Shown here: positions 45,068 through 57,300 of the stretch, in pieces
Position numbering within the stretch: the first letter of the stretch is position 1
Layout of the letters: every line of letters starts with the position of its first letter
NCBI GenBank assembly: GCA_028015245.1
Contig: CM051374.1
Span: forward strand, 8,792,910-8,856,909
Length of the DNA stretch: 64,000 bases
Reading direction: 5' to 3'
Origin: Cardamine occulta
Taxonomy: Eukaryota; Streptophyta; Magnoliopsida; Brassicales; Brassicaceae
Translations under genes and position numbers: made by a program
The notes under the pieces: model-generated
Told to the model about the DNA's origin: nothing
The model's input: only the letters and a program-made list of their open reading frames with translations
The model's database searches: none

Positions 45068-46799
45068 TTGGTGAGTAGACCATATCCAACACCGGCGGGC
45101 TGTGTTTCAAATATCACCCTCTTCAAAGCTGAAATGTTACCAAACATCCTACATGGTACTCATGTAAGTTTAGCTTGCGAGTTTATTCGATATTGGAATA
45201 ATTTCACATTCACTCGTAGCTTCAAACAACCTGTTTTGAATGTTGAAATTTCAAGTATAATACACTTGATTTTGTCTTTAAGTGCCGAGGAAGATACAGG
45301 TACCTTAGATGTGTGCACTGACCTGGTAGGAACCACCTCCACATGGAGCTCAACAATGGATCAAAAAGGGAGAAGCCACCAATCAAGACCCGAGGAAACT
45401 ATCTTGACTCCCAAAGGCGAATGAAAGCTAACTTACTTTCTCTTGGTGCAGATTGTACAATGGTGAGTTCAAAATATTTTCAAGAAGATAAGACTACTCT
45501 TGTGCCATTGCCGGATCATGAGTTTTATCTTGACAAAATCAAACCCGAAGAGAATCAAGAGCAAGATAAGAAATCTAATCTTTTTGCTAGGATTAGTAAG
45601 GTTAATGATGCTGAATATTTTGATCATAAAATATTTGTCTCTTTGGATAAATTCTCTTGTGTAACCTTGCACCGGTGCCACCGAGTGAGCTTAACAAATT
45701 TTTGCAGGACTTGTCTTTAGGAAACAACTCACGGAAGCTTCCCTTTGATAACTTCCACGACTACAGTGTGATCCTGAGATATGATAATAAGATTCTTGTT
45801 AAATTCAAAGATGAACCACCAGATGCATTGCCTATGCTCAGAGATAAAGAACTTGAACTCGACAAGGTAAGTATCTTTGTTCCCAAGAATCATTTTATCC
45901 CTGATCAACGAGATATAATTCACTTGTCTCTGTCACAAGGGCCAAACAAAGGTTTTAGGGTAGTCTTGAAACATACAAGAAGAAGTGAAAAGAGAGAGGA
46001 CATAAAGAGAGAGGAAGACCTCTACGTCACGGCTAAGGAGCAGCCAGAAAAGGAGAAAGTATCCAATGAGTTAACTTGTGAACACAAACATGTGAGTTCT
46101 TCAAAATCTTTTAATAGTACTGGTAAGGACAAGAGAGCATTCATTCTTAAACCACCTGTGCGTACGTTTATGTATAAAGAAACTCTTATGAGTTTCACTA
46201 ACCTTGCACCGGTGCTGCCGAGTAAGAAACCTTGTCATTTTCAGGACTTCGAAGTTGTATGCCCTAAATACGACTCAGGAATTGTCTCACTAATCTGTGG
46301 GAAGGAGAATCATATCGTCTTTGATCCAGGAGCACCCGTTGAAGCATTTCCTTATGACATGGGAAACAAGATAGGTAAGGAAATTGTTGTGCCTGATGCA
46401 ACAGTTCAAAGGTATGCATTTCTTTTTGTTCCTAAATCTAAGTTGCTAGAATATGAACACATCAAAGAGATTTATATGTCAACTGTTGATTTTAAAGATG
46501 TGATTCATTATTGTGAGAAATTTGAGCATAATAAATTCTTTAGGCATGGAGGATTTTTGTTTGATAAAATGTGTGAACCTAATAGAAATTATGTGCTCAT
46601 AGATATTGCTAATTTCTCTAATTTTGCTAGTGCTTCACCCAATGCTGAATTATTCTTTGGAGAAATTGTTTGTTATGATAGCATTCTGAATTTTAATAAA
46701 CACTTAGACAATCATATTGAACCTTTGAAATCTGTTTTAGATGATCTAAGTAATAAATTGTGTGCTAGTCGGAATGACTATATTCTTTTCCACCTATGA
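45068..46799 (+). CDS. Interior frames of unknown function where pol is expected
   Basis: Three overlapping frames (45068-45424, 45343-45720, 45657-46799) fill the space. The longest, 380 codons, has no Asp-Thr/Ser-Gly protease, no YxDD polymerase motif and no integrase HHCC or DDE that I can see. It is Lys/Asp/Phe-rich. A 25-bp sequence around CCTTGCACCGGTGC is repeated at 45664 and 46203, each encoding NLAPV-PS, so part of the region arose by internal duplication. The frames may be relics of an acquired or heavily diverged segment rather than real proteins. Confidence 0.4.
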
Positions 46800-46992
46800 T
46801 CTCTTGTCTCGAGTCTTTGTTGTGAGGATACAGGATATACAGGATGGAGAGCTAAATTTTCATGCACCTAGGACGTGGCTCTACCATGTTTGGCTTAAGA
46901 AAACTGTTGTTCAAATTGTTCTTAAACCAAAGGGCGTTTGCTAGACATAGAGCATCAAAAGCCAGCAAACGAAGAGGAGAATATTAAGAACT

Positions 46993-47646
46993 TTGAGATT
47001 GGTTACCAGTTTTGGATTCAGTATGAAGGAGAAACGTTTTGCAGACCAAGAGGAGTTCAAACTAATGCAAGAAGGATATTGTTCACTTCGAGTCATAGAA
47101 CAGATCCATTCCTACAAAATCTGCTTGCAAGGTGAGTATATTCCGACTTACTTCAAGTATTCTAATTTAATCTTTTTCCTTGCAGATTGTTCGGATTTGA
47201 GGATGGATAGCATGGATAGCTTGGAGCTTGGAACTAATCAACAGCTTAAACCTGAGGAGCTGGGAGCTAAAGAACAACTAGACAACGCCTACCAGCTTGA
47301 TCTCCAAGGTAAGTACCATGTAAGTTCGAGTTTTAATATTACTGATTTTGTTCCTTATATTGCAGAAGAAACAGATTTGAGGTCAAATCCTTTTCAAGAG
47401 GGAGAGGATGATATGATTATGGCCAGCAAGGAGGAGGAACCTATGCAGCAAGGAGACGACAAAGAGGAGCAAAGGCAGCAGCAGGACGAGCTACAAGGAG
47501 CTGAAGATTTATGCATTTCTCCGGGTCCTATCACTCGGTCTAAACAAGAGAAGCTCAAGACCACTTTGCAACATCTCCTCAACACCATCTCGGGCAGTTT
47601 GGTGTGTGCTAATCCAGCCACATTGGTTGTGATACAAGCCACCTAA
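46993..47646 (+). CDS. C-terminal tail of gypsy polyprotein, reading into the 3' LTR
   Basis: A 217-codon frame. Its middle reads NAYQLDLQGKYHVSSSFN and DLRSNPFQEGEDD, the usual end of plant gypsy integrase polyproteins. An earlier segment (LQGEYIPTYFKYSN ... CSDLR) looks like a diverged duplicate of the same tail. The frame crosses the polypurine tract and the LTR border at 47409. It ends inside the LTR after ISPGPITRSKQEKLKTTLQ, another tail motif of these polyproteins. GT-AG-like pairs here coincide with codons of the motif, so I do not read them as introns. Confidence 0.65.
   Translation: MRLVTSFGFSMKEKRFADQEEFKLMQEGYCSLRVIEQIHSYKICLQGEYIPTYFKYSNLIFFLADCSDLRMDSMDSLELGTNQQLKPEELGAKEQLDNAYQLDLQGKYHVSSSFNITDFVPYIAEETDLRSNPFQEGEDDMIMASKEEEPMQQGDDKEEQRQQQDELQGAEDLCISPGPITRSKQEKLKTTLQHLLNTISGSLVCANPATLVVIQAT
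47396..47408 (+). promoter_or_regulatory. Polypurine tract
   Basis: AAGAGGGAGAGGA directly abuts the 3' LTR, as needed for plus-strand priming. Confidence 0.9.
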
Positions 47647-48329
47647 ACATTTATCAAGAGAGGTGATATGACTTATACTCTTTTTCCCTTCATTTGGTTT
47701 TGTCCCAATGGGTTTTCCAAATAAGGTTTTTAATGAGGTAAGCCATATCACTCACTCATCAGCCTCTTGATAAAGCTTAAGCCCATTTCTATCTCCTATC
47801 CAAGTGAAGCACAGCCCAAGTCCAATAAGAGTTCAGCCGAAAATCTCAAGACTTGAAGAGTTATTTTCTTTGTCAAACTTTGGTTTTAATGCTTGTAATT
47901 TTTAAGATTTCTCCTTTACTCTCTTGTTGATTTAAACTCATGTAAGGCTTCATTTTCTAATTATCAAACATCTTTTCAACTTCTAAAACTCTCTGAAACT
48001 TGTTTGTTCATCCTTGCTTAAAGTGTTCAGATCTTCATCCTTCACACCAAGTAAGTCGAAAGTCTTAGGATCTTTCACACTCCTAGGAAGTTTCATCTCG
48101 ATCCACCCCTTGTTCACCTCGTCTAGGGTCTTCACCCACGTCCAGAGCAAGCCTGAAAGTCCAGAGGATCTCCATCTCCTTTGGAAGTTTTGCATCAACC
48201 CCCCAAACTCATCGGATCCCTTCCTAGTTCTTCACCTTTCATCTCTTCCGCATCACTCACCTTGTCACCAATCCTCACAACCTCTTGGAGAAGCATTCAG
48301 GGACTTGATCCTCACCTAGGATCATATCA
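47409..48329 (+). repeat. 3' LTR
   Basis: 921 bp, same TGATATGAT...ATCATATCA ends. Differences from the 5' LTR seen by eye: a complex 3-bp-net indel near 47480, and single bases near 47656, 47789, 47902, 48030, 48075 and 48190. Confidence 0.95.
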
Positions 48330-51300
48330 CAAGTCAAAGTAAAAAAAAAGCATTATAGCTTATCCCACAGTTTTGTTAGTTATTTGAATGTCATAGGACT
48401 TTCTAATGGTCAATTTGGGAGTTGTAGCAAGAAGACACATATGGAGGCTAAAACTACACCTATTGATGTGAATATAAAGAATCAAAGCTTTCATTTCCTA
48501 GAATTTGACAATTTTCAAGCTGAGAATCCCAAAAAAAGAGTTATGACCCTTCAAGATAGAAATGAGACTGAATAGAAGTGTTGTAGTCTCAAAGTAGGGG
48601 AAGCATGCTACCAAGGTGGAAAAGAGAGTCAAAGTAAGAAAAAAGCATTATCGCTTATCCCAAAGTTTCGTTAGTTATTTGAATGTCATAGAAGTTTCTA
48701 ATGGTGAATTTGGGAGTTGTAGCAAGAAGACACATATGGAGGCTGAAACTACACCTATTGATGTGAATATGAAAAATCAAAGCTTTCATTTCCTAGAATT
48801 TGACAATTTTCAAGCTGAGAATCCCAAAAAAAGAGTTATGACCCTTCAAGATAGAAATGAGAGTGAATAGAAGTGTTGTAGTCTCAAAGTAGGGGAAGTA
48901 TGGTACCAAGGTGGAAAAGAAAGTCAAAGTAAGAAAAAAATATTATGGCTTATCCCACAGTTTTGTTACTTATTTGAATGTCATAGGAGTTTCTAATGGT
49001 TAATTTAGGAGTTGTAGCAAGAAGACACATATGGAGGCTGAAACAACACCTATTGATGTGAATATGAAGAATGAAAGCTTTCATTTCCTAGGATTTGACC
49101 TTTTTCAAGCTGAGAATCCCAATAACGGCGTTATGACCCTTCAAGATAAAGCTGAGAGTGAATAGAAGTGTTGTAGTCTCAAAGTAGTTGAAGCATCCTA
49201 CAAAGGTGGAGAAGCAAGTCAAATTAAAAAAAAGCATTATAGCTTATCCCACAGTTTTGTTAGTTATTTGACTGTCATAGGAGTTTCTAATGGTGAATTT
49301 GAGAGTTGTAGCAAGAAGACACATATGAAGGCTGAAACAACACCTATTGATGTGAATATAAAGAATCAAAGCTTTCATTTCCTAGGATTTGACCTTTTTC
49401 AAGCTAATAATCCCAAAAACAGAGTTATGACCCTTCAAGATAGAAATGAGACTGAATAGAAGTGTTGTAGTCTCAAAGTAGGGGAAGCATGCTACCAAGG
49501 TGGAAAAGAGAGTCAAAGTAAGAAAAAAGCATTATCGCTTATCCCACAGTTTCGTTAGTTATTTGAATGTCATAGAAGTTTCTAATGGTGAATTTGGGAG
49601 TTGTAGCAAGAAGACACATATGGATGCTGAAACTACACCTATTGATGTGAATATGAAAAATCAAAGCTTTCATTTCCTAGAATTTGACAATTTTCAAGCT
49701 GAGAATCCCAAAAAAAGAGTTATGACCCTTCAAGATAGAAATGAGAGTGAATAGAAGTGTTGTAGTCTCAAAGTAGGGGAAGTATGGTACCAAGGTGGAA
49801 AAGAAAGTCAAAGTAAGAAAAAAGCATTATGGCTTATCCCACAGTTTTGTTAGTTATTTGAATGTCATAGGAGTTTCTAATGGTTAATTTAGGAGTTGTA
49901 GCAAGAAGACACATATGGAGGCTGAAACAACACCTATTGATGTGAATATGAAGAATGAAAGCTTTCATTTCCTAGGAATTGACCATTTTCAAGCTTAGAA
50001 TCCTAAAAATGGAGTTATGACCCTTCAAGATAAAGCTGAGAGTGAATAGAAGTGTTGTAGTCTCAAAGTAGTTGAAGCATCCTACAAAGGTGGAGAAGCA
50101 AGTCAAATTAAAAAAAAACATTATAGCTTATCCCACAGTTTTGTTAGTTATTTGACTGTCATAGGAGTTTCTAATGGTGAATTTGGGAGTTGTAGCAAGA
50201 AGACACATATGAAGGCTGAAACAACACCTATTGATGTGAATATGAAGAATCAAAGCTTTCATTTCCTAGAATTTGACCTTTTTCAAGCTGAGAATCCCAA
50301 AAACGGAGTTATGACCCTTCAAGATAGAAATGAGACTGAATAGAAGTGTTGTAGTCTCAAAGTAGGGGAAGCATGCTACCAAGGTGGAAAAGAGAGTCAA
50401 AGTAAGAAAAAAGCATTATCGCTTATCCCACAGTTTCGTTAGTTATTTGAATGTCATAGAAGTTTCTAATGGTGAATTTGGGAGTTGTTGCAAGAAGACA
50501 CATATGGAGGCTGAAACTACACCTATTGATGTGAATATGAAAAATCAAAGCTTTCATTTCCTAGAATTTGACAATTTTCAAGCTGAGAATCCCAAAAAAA
50601 GAGTTATGACACTTCAAGATAGAAATGAGAGTGAATAGAAGTGTTGTAGTCTCAAAGTAGGGGAAGTATGGTACCAAGGTGGAAAAGAAAGTCAAAGTAA
50701 GAAAAAAACATTATGGCTTATCCCAAAGTTTTGTTACTTATTTGAATGTCATAGGAGTTTCTAATGGTTAATTTAGGAGTTGTAGCAAGAAGACACATAT
50801 GGAGGCTGAAACAACACCTATTGATGTGAATATGAAGAATGAAAGCTTTCATTTCCTAGGATTTGACCTTTTTCAAGCTGAGAATCCCAATAAGCAGTTA
50901 TGACCCTTCAAGATAAAGCTGAGAGTGAATAGAAGTGTTGTAGTCTCAAAGTAGTTGAAGCATCCTAAAAAGGTGGAGAAGCAAGTCAAATTAAAAAAAA
51001 GCATTATAGCTTATCCCACAGTTTTGTTAGTTATTTGACTGTCATAGGAGTTTCTAATGGTAAATTTGGGAGTTGTAGCAAGAAGACACATATGAAGGTT
51101 GAAACAACACCTATTGATGTGAATATGAAGAATCAAAGCTTTCATTTCCTAGGATTTGATCTTTTTCAAGCTGAGAATCCCAATAACGGCGTTATGACCC
51201 TTCAAGATAGAAATGAGACTGAATAGAAGTGTTGTAGTCTCAAAGTAGGGGAAGCATGCTACCAAGGTGGAGAAGCAAGTCAAATTAAAAAAAAGCATTA

Positions 51301-54300
51301 TAGCTTATCCCACAGTTTTGTTAGTTATTTGACTGTCATAGGAGTTTCTAATGGTGAATTTGGGAGTTGTAGCAAGAAGACACATATGAAGGCTGAAACA
51401 ACACCTATTGATGTGAATATGAAGAATCAAAGCTTTCATTTCCTAGGATTTGACCTTTTCAAGCTGAGAATCCCAAAAACGGAGTTATGACCCTTCAAGA
51501 TAGAAATGAGACTGAATAGAAGTGTTGTAGTCTCAAAGTAGGGGAAGCATGCTACCAAGGTGGAAAAGAGAGTTAAAGTAAGAAAAAAGCATTATCGCTT
51601 ATCCCACAGTTTCGTTAGTTATTTGAATGTCATAGAAGTTTCTAATGGTGAATTTGGGAGTTGTAGCAAAAAGACACATATGGAGGCTGAAACTACACCT
51701 ATTGATGTGAATATGAAAAATCAAAGCTTTCATTTCCTAGAATTTGACAATTTTCAAGCTGAGAATCCCAAAAAAAGAGTTATGACCCTTCAAGATAGAA
51801 ATGAGAGTGAATAGAAGTGTTGTAGTCTCAAAGTAAGGGAGGTATGGTACCAAGGTGGAAAAGAAAGTCAAAGTAAGAAAAAAGCATTATGGCTTATCCC
51901 ACAGTTTTGTTAGTTATTTGAATGTCATAGGAGTTTCTAATGGTTAATTTATTAGTTGTAGCAAGAAGACACATATGGAGGCTGAAACAACACCTATTGA
52001 TGTGACTATGAAAAATGAAAGCTTTCATTTCCTAGGATCTGACCTTTTTCAAGCTGAGAATCCCAAAAATGGCGTTATGACCCTTCAAGATAAAACTGAG
52101 AGTGAATAGAAGTGTTGTAGTCTCAAAGTAGTTGAAGCATCCTACAAAGGTGGAGAAGCAAGTCAAAGTAAAAAAAAAGCATTATAGCTTAACCCACAGT
52201 TTTGTTAGTTATTTGACTGTCATAGGAGTTTCTAATGGTGAATTTGGGAGTTGTAGCAAGATGACACATATGAAGGCTGAAACAACACCTATTGATGTGA
52301 ATATGAAGAATCAAAGCTTTCATTTCCTAGGATTTGACCTTTTTCAAGCTGAGAATCCCAAAAACGGAGTTATGACCCTTCAAGATAGAAATGAGACTGA
52401 ATAGAAGTGTTGTAGTCTCAAAGTAGGGGAAGCATGCTACCAAGGTGGAAAAGAGAGTCAAAGTAAGAAAAAAGCATTATCGCTTATCCCACAGTTTCGT
52501 TAGTTATTTGAATGTCATAGAAGTTTCTAATGGTGAATTTGGGAGTTGTAGCAAGAAGACACATATGGAGGCTGAAACTACACCTATTGATGTGAATATG
52601 AAAAATCAAAGCTTTCATTTCCTAGAATTTGACAATTTTCAAGGTGAGAATCCCAAAAAAAGAGTTATGACCCTTCAAGATAGAAATGAGAGTGAATAGA
52701 AGTGTTGTAGTCTCAAAGTAGGGGAAGTATGGTACCAAGCTGGAAAAGAAAGTCAAAGTAAGAAAAAAACATTATGGCTTATCCCAAAGTTTTGTTACTT
52801 ATTTGAATGTCATAGGAGTTTCTAATGGTTAATTTAGGAGTTGTAGCAAGAAGACACATATGGAGGCTGAAACAACACCTATTGATGTGAATATGAAGAA
52901 TGAAAGCTTTCATTTCCTAGGATTTGACCTTTTTCAAGCTGAGAATCCCAATAACGGCGTTATGACCCTTCAAGATAAAGCTGAGAGTGAATAGAAGTGT
53001 TGTAGTCTCAAAGTAGTTGAAGCATCCTAAAAAGGTGGAGAAGCAAATCAAATTATAAAAAAGCATTATAGCTTATCCCACAGTTTTGTTAGTTATTTGA
53101 CTGTCATAGGAGTTTCTAATGGTGAATTTGGGAGTTGTAGCAAGAAGACACATATGAAGGCTGAAACAACACCTATTGATGTGAATATGAAGAATCAAAG
53201 CTTTCATTTCCTAGGATTTGACCTTTTTCAAGCTGAGAATCCCAAAAACGGAGTTATGACCCTTCAAGATAGAAATGAGAGTGAATAGAAGTGTTGTAGT
53301 CTCAAAGTAGGGGAAGCATGCTACCAAGGTGGAAAAGAGAGTCAAAGTAAGAAAAAAGCATTATCGCTTATCCCACAGTTTCGTTAGTTATTTGAATGTC
53401 ATAGAAGTTTCTAATGGTGAATTTGGGAGTTGTAGCAAGAAGACACATATGGAGGCTGAAACTACACCTATTGATGTGAATATGAAAAATCAAAGCTTTC
53501 ATTTCCTAGAATTTGACAATTTTCAAGCTGAGAATCCCAAAAAAAGAGTTATGACCCTTCAAGATAGAAATGAGAGTGAATAGAAGTGTTGTAGTCTCAA
53601 AGTAGGGGAAGTATGGTACCAAGGTGGAAAAGAAAGTCAAAGTAAGAAAAAAACATTATGGCTTATCCCAAAGTTTTGTTACTTATTTGAATGTCATAGG
53701 AGTTTCTAATGGTTAATTTAGGAGTTGTAGCAAGAAGACACATATGGAGGCTGAAACAACACCTATTGATGTGAATATGAAGAATGAAAGCTTTCATTTC
53801 CTAGGATTTGACCTTTTTCAAGCTGAGAATCCCAATAACGGCGTTATGACCCTTCAAGATAAAGCTGAGAGTGAATAGAAGTGTTGTAGTCTCAAAGTAG
53901 TTGAAGCATCCTAAAAAGGTGGAGAAGCAAGTCAAATTAAAAAAAAGCATTATAGCTTATCCCACAGTTTTGTTAGTTATTTGACTGTCATAGGAGTTTC
54001 TAATGGTAAATTTGGGAGTTGTAGCAAGAAGACACATATGAAGGCTGAAACAACACCTATTGATGTGAATATGAAGAATCAAAGCTTTCATTTCCTAGGA
54101 TTTGATCTTTTTCAAGCTGAGAATCCCAAAAACGAAGTTATGACCCTTCAAGATAGAAATGAGACTGAATAGAAGTGTTGTAGTCTCAAAGTAGGGGAAG
54201 CATGCTACCAAGGTGGAAAAGAGAGTCAAAGTAAGAAAAAAGCATTATCGCTTATCCCACAGTTTCGTTAGTTATTTGAATGTCATAGAAAGTTCTAATG

Positions 54301-57300
54301 GTGAATTTGGAAGTTGTAGCAAGAAGACACATATGGAGGCTGAAACTACACCTATTGATGTGAATATGAAAAATCAAAGCTTTCATTTCCTAGAATTTGA
54401 CAATTTTCAAGCTGAGAATCCCAAAAAAAGATCTATGACCCTTCAAGATAGAAATGAGAGTGAATAGAAGTGTTGTAGTCTCAAAGTAGGGGAAGTATGG
54501 TACCAAGGTGGAAAAGAAAGTCAAAGTAAGAAAAAAACATTATGGCTTATCCCAAAGTTTTGTTACTTATTTGAATGTCATAGGAGTTTCTAATGGTTAA
54601 TTTAGGAGTTGTAGCAAGAAGACACATATGGAGGCTGAAACAACACCTATTGATGTGAATATGAAGAATGAAAGCTTTCATTTCCTAGGATTTGACCTTT
54701 TTCAAGCTGAGAATCCCAATAACGGCGTTATCACCCTTCAAGATAAAGCTGAGAGTGAATAGAAGTGTTGTAGTCTCAAAGTAGTTGAAGCATCCTACAA
54801 AGGTGGAGAAGCAAGTCAAATTAAAAAAAAGCATTATAGCTTATCCCACAGTTTTGTTAGTTATTTGACTGTCATAGGAGTTTCTAATGGTGAATTTGGG
54901 AGTTGTAGCAAGAAGACACATATGAAGGCTTAAACAACACCTATTGATGTGAATATGAAGAATCAAAGCTTTCATTTCCTAGGATTTGACCTTTTCAAGC
55001 TGAGAATCCCAAAAACGGAGTTATGACCCTTCAAGATAGAAATGAGACTGAATAGAAGTGTTGTAGTGTCAAAGTAGGGGAAGCATGCTACCAAGGTGGA
55101 AAAGAGAGTTAAAGTAAGAAAAAAGCATTTTCGCTTATCCCACAGTTTCGTTAGTTATTTGAATGTCATAGAAGTTTCTAATGGTGAATTTGGGAGTTGT
55201 AGCAAGAAGACACATATGGAGGCTGAAACTACACCTATTGATGTGAATATGAAAAATCAAAGCTTTCATTTCCTAGAATTTGACAATTTTCAAGCTGAGA
55301 ATCCCAAAAAAAGAGTTATGACCCTTCAAGATAGAAATGAGAGTGAATAGAAGTGTTGTAGTCTCAAAGTAGGGGAAGTATGGTACCAAGGTGGAAAAGA
55401 AAGTCAAAGTAAGAAAAAAACATTATGGCTTATCCCAAAGTTTTGTTACTTATTTGAATGTCATAGGAGTTTCTAATGGTTAATTTAGGAGTTGTAGCAA
55501 GAAGACACATATGGAGGCTGAAACAACACCTATTGATGTGAATATGAAGAATGAAAGCTTTCATTTCCTAGGATTTGACCTTTTTCAAGCTGAGAATCCC
55601 AATAACGGCGTTATGACCCTTCAAGATAAAGCTGAGAGTGAATAGAAGTGTTGTAGTCTCAAAGTAGTTGAAGCATCCTACAAAGGTGGAGAAGCAAGTC
55701 AAATTAAAAAAAAGCATTATAGCTTATCCCACAGTTTTGTTAGTTATTTGACTGTCATAGGAGTTTCTAATGGTGAATTTGGGAGTTGTAGCAAGAAGAC
55801 ACATATGAAGGCTGAAACAACACCTATTGATGTGAATATGAAGAATCAAAGCTTTCATTTCCTAGGATTTGACCTTTTTCAAGCTGAGAATCCCAAAAAC
55901 GGAGTTATGACCCTTCAAGATAGAAATGAGACTGAATAGAAGTGTTGTAGTCTCAAAGTAGGGGAAGCATGCTACCAAGGTGGAAAAGAGAGTCAAAGTA
56001 AGAAAAAAGCATTATCGCTTATCCCACAGTTTCGTTAGTTATTTGAATGTCATAGAAGTTTCTAATGGTGAATTTGGGAGTTGTAGCAAGAAGACACATA
56101 TGGAGGCTGAAACTACACCTATTGATGTGAATATGAAAAATTAAAGCTTTCATTACCTAGAATTTGACCATTTTCAAGCTGAGAATCCCAAAAAAAGAGT
56201 TATGACCCTTTAAGATAGAAATGAGAGTGAATAGAAATGTTGTAGTCTCAAAGTAGGGGAAGTATGGTACCAAGGTGGAAAAGAAAGTCAAAGTAAGAAA
56301 AAAGCATTATGGCTTATCCCACAGTTTTGTTAGTTATTTGAATGTCATAGGAGTTTCTAATGGTTAATTTATTAGTTGTAGCAAGAAGACACATATGGAG
56401 GCTGAAACAACACCTATTCATGTGACTATGAAGAATGAAAGCTTTCATTTCCTAGGATCTGACCTTTTTCAAGCTGAGAATCCCAAAAATGGCGTTATGA
56501 CCCTTCAAGATAAAACTGAGAGTGAATAGAAGTGTTGTAGTCTCAAAGTAGTTGAAGCATCCTACAAAGGTGGAGAAGCAAGTCAAAGTAAAAAAAAAGC
56601 GTTATAGCTTATTCCACAGTTTTGTTAGTTATTTGACTGTCATAGGAGTTTCTAATGGTGAATTTGGGAGTTGTAGCAAGATGACACATATGAAGGCTGA
56701 AACAACACCTATTGATGTGAATATGAAGAATCAAAGCTTTCATTTCCTAGGATTTGACCTTTTTCAAGCTGAGAATCCCAAAAACGAAGTTATGACCCTT
56801 CAAGATAGAAATGAGACTGAATAGAAGTGGTGTAGTCTCAAAGTAGGGGAAGCATGCTACCAAGGTGGAAAAGAGAGTCAAAGTAAGAAAAAAGCATTAT
56901 CGCTTATCCCACAGTTTCGTTAGTTATTTGAATGTCATAGAAGTTTCTAATGGTGAATTTGGGAGTTGTAGCAAGAAGACACATATGGAGGCTGAAACTA
57001 CACCTATTGATGTGAATATGAAAAATCAAAGCTTTCATTTCCTAGAATTTGACAATTTTCAAGCTGAGAATCCCAAAAAAAGAGTTATGACCCTTCAAGA
57101 TAGAAATGATAGTGAATAGAAGTGTTGTAGTCTCAAAGTTAAGGGAGGTATGGTACCAAGGTGGAAAAGAAATTCAAAGTAAGAAAAAAATAAACTTATC
57201 CCACAGTTTTGTTAGTTATTTGAAAGTCATAGAAGTTTCTAATGGTGAATTTGGGAGTTAAAGCAAGAAGACACATATGGAGGCTGAAACAACACCTATT

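Larger units (their letters stand above)
42595..48329 (+). mobile_element. Complete non-autonomous Ty3/gypsy-derived LTR retrotransposon
   Basis: 5735 bp, inserted in the satellite with a CAAGT target duplication. LTRs are 42595-43518 and 47409-48329. A primer site, polypurine tract, gag-like gene and the C-terminal tail of a gypsy polyprotein are present. No protease, reverse transcriptase, RNase H or integrase core could be found in any frame of the 3.9-kb interior. It is therefore a gag-bearing deletion derivative that would need enzymes from a related full-length element. The LTRs differ by only about six substitutions and one small complex indel by eye, so insertion is recent. Confidence 0.92.

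Noticed and set aside
47131..47366. Two intron-like GTGAGT/GTAAGT...TTGCAG segments in the retroelement
   Set aside because: The donor bases fall in codons of the conserved polyprotein tail (QGEY, QGKY) and the frame stays open through both.
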